64,000 nt of DNA from Adineta steineri (Eukaryota > Rotifera > Eurotatoria > Adinetida > Adinetidae): NCBI GenBank assembly GCA_905250115.1, contig CAJNOI010000298.1, positions 7,104 to 71,103 of the forward strand, written 5' to 3'. This document shows, in pieces, positions 57,304 to 64,000 of the stretch (the first letter of the stretch is position 1; each line of letters begins with the position of its first letter). Below the pieces are notes generated by a model that searched no databases, had not been told where the DNA came from, and saw only the letters and a program-made list of their open reading frames with translations. The position numbers and the translations under genes are program-made.

Positions 57304-58075
57304 ACCTTTCATCGGATCATTTTCAACACTAGATTTTATGAAAGAAAGTTTATATATACAAGTAACGCTCGGCCGAAAACTCGCTTAGCTCTTTCTCGTA
57401 GAAATACAACTTCTTCACATTTACTGGAAAACAATTGAACAGCGTGAAAAAACTGCTCTTCAATATTTTTTTACCTTTGCCCCCTCTCGACTCCTCTCAT
57501 CGTGGCCACCTAACAGACCTTAGATTCGAACTCCCCGCATCGACAAACCTCTAGAAATGTCTTTTTCGAAGAATTGATTTTCGATGTTTTTTTGACGCTT
57601 CGGACACACAAACAAACAAACAAACAAATTATGTTTACTGGACTCTTCTCTACGAAAAAGAGAATATATGAAAAAACAATTATTTTTCTTTTTCTATTCT
57701 TTGCTAGTATTTTCTTAAACATTGCACTACGATCAAAGAAATGTTGATATTTACCCTTTATTCTATCATATATTTGAACAAAAAGGAATAAGATGAAAAG
57801 GAGAGGAAAGGAAAGTGAATCAGAAGTATCTAACAGACTAACTGACTGCCGCACAATATGTTAGCATAGCTTTTTATAGATGCATACGAAGAGAAGAAAG
57901 AGAGAGATAAATGATGAGCGGATCAGAATCCGTCACAACTACTATGGGGAGGAAATGATGTCATCGTAGTGCAATGTTTAAGAAAAGAATAGAAAAGGAA
58001 AAATAATTATTTCTTCATATATATATAAACTTTCTTTTATAAAATTTAGTATTGAAAATGATCCTATAAAAGATG
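57304..58075. mobile_element. Foldback (MITE-like) element with a second element nested in its left arm
   Basis: The right arm 57963-58075 is the inverse of the left arm, which is split into 57304-57360 (TCATTTTCAACACTAGATTT...) and 57662-57732 (...TTTCTTAAACATTGCACTAC). The ~300-bp insert has its own inverted ends: CTCTTTCTCGTAGA at 57389 and CTACGAAAAAGAG at 57649. A (CAAA)n tract is at 57608-57627. No protein encoded; apparent frames in it are not protein-like. Confidence 0.65.
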
Positions 58076-58223
58076 TAGAAATTTTCACTGTATTTTTTTT
58101 CTGAAAAAAATAAATGATTGATGAACTTATTTGTCTTGTTATATCTTTATTTAATTATATTTCATCAAATAATGTTAATATTCGACGTCCTCCAAAGATG
58201 TTCTGCTAAACTCGCAATATCTA

Positions 58224-58530
58224 AGGAAAAGAAAAGGATACAGAAAGAATGAAGGATAAATATGTTAAAGCAAGGGGTGTCATTCAAAGAGATGTTCATC
58301 TTATCTCTTGGCACATCTTCCTCTCTAATTGAGACGCGCTCCCGAATGTCTATATAGCATAAAGTATACACAGACAGAATGATAAAGAATACACTGTAGA
58401 TATTTCAGGGGCAAAAGGAACAAAAGAAAAAAGTAATAGAACAAGGAAAAGACACAGAAAGAGCAAAAGGTAAATGTGTTAAAGCAAGGGATGTCATTCA
58501 AAAGGATATGCGACCCTTCTCTTGGCATAC
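58224..58530. repeat. Direct repeat pair, ~90 bp, 220 bp apart
   Basis: 58224-58316 and 58444-58530 share GTTAAAGCAAGGGRTGTCAT and TCTCTTGGCAYA. Neither copy encodes a recognised product. Confidence 0.55.
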
Positions 58531-58675
58531 TACAGACGTAAATGATGGCTGATCTTAATAAAAGTAGAAAAAACACAGAGAATGTCGGCAGATGAACAGG
58601 ATATTTTAAGCGTTGAAGAGAAAAAGAGAAACGAAGAAAAACTATTCTATGTGCGCCAATGAATTAATGTTTATG

Positions 58676-58800
58676 TTGGAAAAAAAAGAAGTGACTGTCA
58701 TAAGCTGCTTGTTGGAAAAAAGGAAGTGACTGTCATAAGCTNNNNNNNNNNCTGTCATAAGCTGCTTGTTGGAAAAAAGGAAGTGACTGTCATAAGCTTA
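58676..58800. repeat. Tandem 35-36-bp repeat with an assembly gap
   Basis: Units of GGAAAAAAGGAAGTGACTGT then CATAAGCTGCTTGTT. Ten Ns at 58742-58751 interrupt the array and the edges repeat each other, so copy number is unresolved. Confidence 0.85.
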
Positions 58801-58858
58801 TGTGTCTGGGAAAAATAACCTTTAACAAAGAATAAAGATAGTTTATCATTATTTGGAA

Positions 58859-60367
58859 ATGTGTTTGCCGGATTTTATCAAACAAGAACTAGATGTAAGT
58901 TTAGTTTAGATTTTAACTGTATCAGTTAATTGATTATTTGTCTTCTATACTACAATTTATATATTTTATAATTGATTAAACTAAGAACACATGGAAATTA
59001 AAAATAGAATACGAATCCAAAAACTTTTATAGAAATAATTAGTATTATTCTTGTCAATCAAAATGTAAGGGATGTGAAAACTGTATGAGATTCTATACAA
59101 AATTCTTTCCTATCAACGACTTATTCCTATGGACTCCGTCATTTGGTTTCCCTTAAATATAGTTGTGCGTGATTGAATATGAAATTTATATCTTCTTGAT
59201 TGTTTTGAGCCTTTTTATTTCTATTTTTATAGGCATGCTTTCTTCATTCCTATAATATTGCCCATGCTACCTGCGCACAACGATTCTTTTTACGACGGTT
59301 AGACGTTAATCTCAACGATCCAAATGGGACTAGAAATGTTGTGCCTGCTTTAGGTGCATTCTTGAGTAATACTATTCGTGCTGTCATAATCATGATACTG
59401 TGCATATGTATCTTCTTGAACTCATTAGCATTTATTATTATTGGAAAGCACTTTTCTTCGCAAGGTTCAACGTGTGGAACAAATCTGTTGAGCTATATGG
59501 TTGCTTGTGGTTCTGTTGGTTTGGGTTCTAGTGTTCTTATCATTACATTTGTAAGTTCTTTCCGTAATGTTGGTAGTCTCATCAGTAACAAATCATATTA
59601 GCATCTGATATTTTGTTCAACAATAACGAAAAGAATGAGACTGATGCAAAAAAAAACTAAATTGAAGTAACACAGATCGATAGAATGTGCTTTTATAATA
59701 ATCAGAATTGTTACTCAACATATTTTCCAAAGGTTTATTCGTAATATTTCGCTGTATGTGTTAGAATAGCAATGTTGAAAAGAAAGTTATAAATATTGCT
59801 CTTAGCCCGATGCAACAATTTGATGCGTCACATCTGATGATGAAAATTTCATGAGCGTGTGAAACTTGACTCTAAATGTTATTTTTTCGATATTTCTTTA
59901 GTTATTGTAATAGATGAAAAATTGTCTTTTGTGGCGTAGTTTTCAATTAGCGATCAATATAATTCTAAAAGATCCATTAAAAAAGTCAATTTTTTTGACC
60001 ATTCTAGGTGATCCTTACAATTACACCATGTTGCAAGACCGATGGGAAAATATTTTCTTATATTTATATGACGACGATAGGGTTTAGTTCACTTGGGGTT
60101 ATCATAGCCATTTTTAATGGTTTTTCGTGGATCTCTGATTCAAAAATTCGACGATGCTTACCTTCTGTGGCTGCTTATGCAATAACAATTTACTCCATTA
60201 TTTGCTTTTGTGCACTCCTCTTAGTTCTATATGGTGTATTCAACTACTGCCAAGTTCGATGCAAAGGTCAACAAAATCAAGTACAATGCCTTAATACCCC
60301 ACAAATCGATCCGCACCTCCACAATTATCCTGTATACATTGTTAACAACCATAACACACAAGTGTGA
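58859..60367 (+). CDS. Four-transmembrane protein, unknown family
   Basis: Exons 58859-58894, 59233-59550 and 60008-60367, all phase 0; 237 aa. The N-terminal ~55 residues are polar (AQRFFLRRLDVNLNDPNG). TM1 AVIIMILCICIFLNSLAFII and TM2 GSVGLGSSVLIITFVILTI flank a short loop with TCGTN. TM3 is TTIGFSSLGVIIAIFNGF and TM4 TIYSIICFCALLLVLYGVF. The C-terminal tail is polar, Gln/Asn/His-rich. Both termini are probably cytosolic. It recalls tetraspan membrane proteins in general, without tetraspanin CCG. Exon 1 (12 codons) is the least certain part. Confidence 0.75.
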
Positions 60368-61636
60368 TGTCGAAATCACGACTAAGAGAATAAATGTAAC
60401 ATATTCACTTTGTTTTTGTGAAACTCACGTAAATTTTCGAAGAAAACCGTGAGTGTAAGTTTTAAGTTCAAGCTTTCCAGCTCCCCACCCTTTCCCTTAT
60501 CCCCCCCCCCCCCCACCAAATTTAATAAAAATAATGAAAAAGCGTTAAATATAGCTATGAATTGCGGGAATTTTTATGTAAATAACGGCAAATCGCTAAA
60601 AATAGCTATATACTGCTGCAAATTTAATAAAAATAACTAAACATTGTCAAAAATAGCTATAAATTAATTAAATTTGAGCAAAAATAGCCGAAAATGATTA
60701 AAAATAGGCATAAATTGCTGGATACTAATACAGACAACCGAAAATAACTAAATTTTCTTGGATTTAATAAAAACTATCGACGATGCTCAACAACAGCTAG
60801 AAAATTGAACCTTGAAACTAAATAATTACTACATAATTTAAATATAGATAAAAAATATATCAAATAAAGTATCACACTACTAGTTGTTTTTTCTATTTTT
60901 CTTCAATGTAAATAAAAATATACTATATTTTATTCGAATAACTAAATATTTATTCATTTGCACAAAGTCAAATAAAGTACTTGTGAACATCACTACTTAA
61001 CTTGATATATTTTGAAATTTTTTTGACATGAACATCTTTCCGCCATCATATTCTTGGTACGGACATCGTATTAACTAGAAAATATATCAAGCTAAAGTAC
61101 AACGCTCAATTTAAACAACAACAAAAATGAATAAAAAATCAATTAAGAATCAAACTGATAGAAGCTCAAAAGTAAAGTGTAATATATATAAAACATTAAC
61201 TGAAACTAATAGTTAGGGTATATCAACATCTATGACGTAGAAATGTTGGCAATCATGGAAAAAATTATTTTATGGACACTTATATCTTCAGAAAAACTGA
61301 AGACGGTAAATTTTGAAGTCAAGCTTGCTGATTATCACGTCCCTTAAAAGCTCCTACACACTATACTCAAACACTATTGTATATCAAACCTATAACAGCA
61401 CCTATGAAACGATTCTAACAGCAACCAACATGTTATCTTTCAGCAATAAAAGAAAACAAAACACTTAAACGTGATCAGATATTTTGATGCGAACATACGT
61501 GAGTTCCACATTTTTAGCCCCACAGGACTGTGCTAATAAGCTTTATTACTTGGGCTCTCTGATATTATTAAATAATGAATGTGATCGATTCACTGTACCA
61601 GTTTACATACCTGCTTCAAAGTAACGCTCATAGATA
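60368..61636. other. Intergenic with poly-C tract and degenerate tandem repeat
   Basis: A (C)n tract at ~60501-60514 is followed by ~60520-60790, a degenerate tandem array of AAAAATAGCTATAAATT / AATAAAAATAACTAAA words. The remainder is AT-rich with no gene seen. Confidence 0.5.
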
Positions 61637-61702
61637 GAGGTGTGGGTGTGGATGTGGATGCGAATTTTGATATTCTATTTATGGTTCACACCCACACCCT
61701 GT
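61637..61702. repeat. GT/CA hairpin, dispersed family
   Basis: GAGGTGTGGGTGTGGATG paired with TTCACACCCACACCCTG; loop contains TTTTGATATTCTATTTATGG. Confidence 0.82.
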
Positions 61703-62134
61703 CGACTCGAAAGCTTTTGTTATGTTTCAATATTAATAAATTTCGTTAAACAACATAAGTCTATCTATTTTTGTCAATTTTCAATCAAAATTACGTATAT
61801 TCTATTAATACTAATTTTTACTAGACCATTTAAAGAAAAACTAGATTAATTTAAATTTCTTTGTATACATCAAAATGAGAATTTGGTGTTTTTCTTTTAA
61901 AATCTATTGTTTAAGACCAGTGAGAAGAATGAGGGTGAGATTGATTTATAAATATGTTACTCACACTCTCATCCACCACACATTCACCTTATTATCGATT
62001 TGATGTTTTTGTTTATTTGATAGATAAAATTCAAAGCAAAGGAACAGCTTAACATATTTTAGAAGCAGATTTTTGAGGTATAAAGTATAAAGCGAATGTC
62101 ATAATGATAAAGATAACTAAGAGGAAAAGTTAAA
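61703..62134. other. Intergenic with a weaker GT/CA hairpin
   Basis: Hairpin at ~61930-61985 (GAGGGTGAGATTGATTTATA ... TACTCACACTCTCATCCACC). Otherwise AT-rich. Confidence 0.5.
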
Positions 62135-63242
62135 TTATTCATTTCTAATAAACATTTGTTTGAGCATCCATTTTGGGATGAATTGTAAACGATGTACGTC
62201 GTTTGAATTGGTTATCTCGTATAAGAATAAACCCATATCATTCGGTGGTTGATCACGTGGATGACGATAAAATATATAATTGCGATTTTCTTGCACATTT
62301 GCTTGGAGGAAACAAAGCACGTGATGAAGATGTTGTAGAATTCTTATTTTGTTTTCTTGGCCAATCAAATCTTCTGTGTTGTAATCGTTCATACCAAGAA
62401 GTCGTATTGGTTCATCAGCACTACGATGACCTACCTTGAGAGTTGCTGTTCCACCTAAAAAAGTGCGAATATATCGTCCATTAAGCCTCTTTTCAATAAT
62501 AACATTCTATGGAATCATCAAACTTACTTAAAAATGTCTGTAACCATACATCAACTTTATTTTGAAATTTTTCCTCTTTTCGACATGTTAGTTCTATTGA
62601 ATTGTTATTTTGGTTATTTCCATTTGAAACAGCATCAATCTCCGCTGTTACTAACGTTCTTAATGTTCCAATTCTTCCTTCTATTAAATATTTGTATTCA
62701 GCACCTGAAGGATAGTTAGGTGTACACATTTCCTCGAAAAGAATTCCTACATCGTTTCTGTTAACAGATCGTCTACCGTAACGTCTAAGCAATAATGTCT
62801 TGCCATAACGCATCACTCCTACGGCATATATTTTTACGTTCATGGCGATTTTTCGTAGTGAATTTCTTTCACTCACAATATCATATTGACGAAAATCCAC
62901 TTTAATAGCCTGAGCAGCGATTAAAGCAGGTAAGAGTGAGGTATTTCTTGGTTGAGTAATATAATTTGGATCTCCTATGGGAAAGTTTGTACCAATTGCT
63001 GGTGGTATGAAAAGAGGAATTCGATCGGCGGGAACTGTCATTGCATCTCGATATAGTTGTGTAGCAAGATGATCTGGAGGAAGATGATGACTGAGATTAA
63101 AATTAGTTAGAATATGAGGTTGATAATCATTGATTATTGATGCTGGATCAACTGTATTATTCTCTCCATCCTGATTTTTTTCATACTCATGAATAAAAGT
63201 GAGTCGACTAAAAATATCTTGTGGGATTGGTAAATTAGCCAT
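62135..63242 (-). CDS. DXO/RAI1-family protein (decapping / 5'-3' RNA quality-control fold)
   Basis: Exons 63242-62528 and 62454-62135, phase 1; 344 aa. Family signature blocks in order: FTIHEY-like start; DVGILFEEMCTP (the GhxhE motif, Glu170 or 171); YLIEGRIGTLRTLVTAEIDA (EhD motif, E201 and D203); SIELTCRKE (EhK motif position, E217). After the splice it continues WLQTFLSGTATLKVGHRSAD, equivalent to the SFLxGxxxhhxGFR block of DXO, and a helix-rich end. Length is slightly below human DXO. The Lys expected after E-L in the fourth motif is Thr219, so full catalytic competence is uncertain. Expected role: removal of faulty or non-canonical mRNA caps. Confidence 0.82.
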
Positions 63243-64000
63243 TTCTATCTTTACTTGATAAGATCGATCTGATTGACACTACAATCGAAAAAGCAAATAG
63301 TATACTGACGTTTTATTTGAGTTGAGTTTAAAATGTGAATAGACTGCGTTTTGAATGTATATTCAACGTCTATTATTCTTATATATAAAAATAGTGGGAA
63401 AAAACTCGATTACTTCATAAATGAATTTTTTCTATTGGCTCTATTTTTTCAATTTAGAAAATATAAAGAAAAAGAACGACAGACACGCACACACATCATC
63501 ATTCTTTACGACAATAAATTTCATCAGACTACACTTTTCCTTTTCTTTTTTAAGGAATATTGTCGTAGACCTGTAAATAATGGGACATTCTCTCTGACGG
63601 GAATGAAAAATATTTCGCGAGAAATTTGAGATCTGAATATAATCTTGCAGTTCTGTCTTAGTCTTCATCTTTTGGCAAGCATTTTGTCATTGATAAATAT
63701 ATAATATATATTTATATTTTTGGATCATTTTTATACAAAACGTCATTCTCTTTATTTCTTGAGGGTGTGGGTGTGAATATGAATGTTGATAATCTTCTTG
63801 TTCACCCGCACACATCTACAAAGCCGTGTCTTTTATTTATGATCCACATGGTATTTGTCGTTCAAATAATATTTACTTGTTGTACTATTAACTTGTATTT
63901 GCGCAGTTCTCGAAAATTTGACAAACTTTTACGTAGTAATTGTATTATATAATCTATTTTGTATTCTAAACTCATTATTTCACCTTCAAATTATAAATAA
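63243..64000. other. Intergenic to window end, with one GT/CA hairpin
   Basis: Upstream of the DXO gene; a hairpin lies at 63759-63818. Open frames at 63351-63668 on both strands lack protein-like features. Confidence 0.45.
63759..63818. repeat. GT/CA hairpin, dispersed family
   Basis: CTTGAGGGTGTGGGTGTGAA on the left; right arm TTCACCCGCACACATCTAC is more diverged. Confidence 0.75.

Noticed and set aside
57510-57854. Antisense 114-aa frame
   Set aside because: Lies across the border of two nested inverted-repeat elements; composition follows the repeats.
63351-63668. Overlapping frames on both strands
   Set aside because: Low-complexity Phe/Lys runs; neither has a motif or plausible start context.

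Overview
This is eukaryotic, metazoan-type DNA. It is AT-rich, with many short GT-AG introns (mostly about 45-120 nt, a few of several hundred), well-separated genes on both strands and no operon-like packing. The gene content best fits a bdelloid rotifer (Rotaria, Adineta or Didymodactylos type). The indicators are TPR and ankyrin proteins fused to arginine-type ADP-ribosyltransferase (ART) domains, NHL and kelch propellers behind a Thr-rich membrane anchor, rotifer-type GPCRs, and a fungal-type terpene synthase. The taxon is an inference from gene families. Exon joins were worked out by hand from splice consensus and reading-frame phase. No transcript evidence was available.

Layout. 1-6.4 kb: a tandem family of small secreted proteins (three copies, the first cut by the window edge), interrupted by an antisense NHL-propeller gene. 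6.4-13.3 kb: histidine phosphatase, glutathione S-transferase, G-protein gamma subunit, vWA-domain protein and a small secreted protein. 14.3-22.3 kb: three NAD+-using proteins in a row: an ARM/TIR/SAM-like protein, an ART-TPR protein and a SIRT7-like sirtuin. 23-25.4 kb: a DUG3/EgtC-like class II glutamine amidotransferase and an unknown secreted protein. 27.3-29.6 kb: a terpene synthase with its metal-binding motifs intact and a two-TM protein. 30.8-37.3 kb: a repeat-rich, decayed zone holding an ankyrin-ART pseudogene broken by a foldback element with a 10-bp target-site duplication. 38.2-48.5 kb: a kelch-propeller membrane protein, a 1209-residue membrane protein made of three copies of one module, a small basic protein and a GPCR. 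50.8-52 kb: an hAT-like non-autonomous element filled with TTCCGGAA/GGAATTCC palindromes. 53-60.4 kb: a membrane-anchored NHL protein, an intact ankyrin-ART protein, nested inverted repeats and a four-TM protein. 62.1-63.2 kb: a DXO/RAI1-family protein.

Two signals run across the window. First, about 20 copies of a GT-rich/CA-rich hairpin (typically CTTGAGGGTGTGGGTG, an AT-rich loop, CACCCACACCCTCAA) lie in intergenic DNA, introns and a pseudogene, roughly one per 3 kb. Second, NAD+/ADP-ribose enzymes are unusually frequent (TIR, two intact or near-intact ARTs, one ART pseudogene, one sirtuin). The most striking single gene is the terpene synthase at 27.3 kb, which I infer to be a horizontally acquired, intron-bearing gene.
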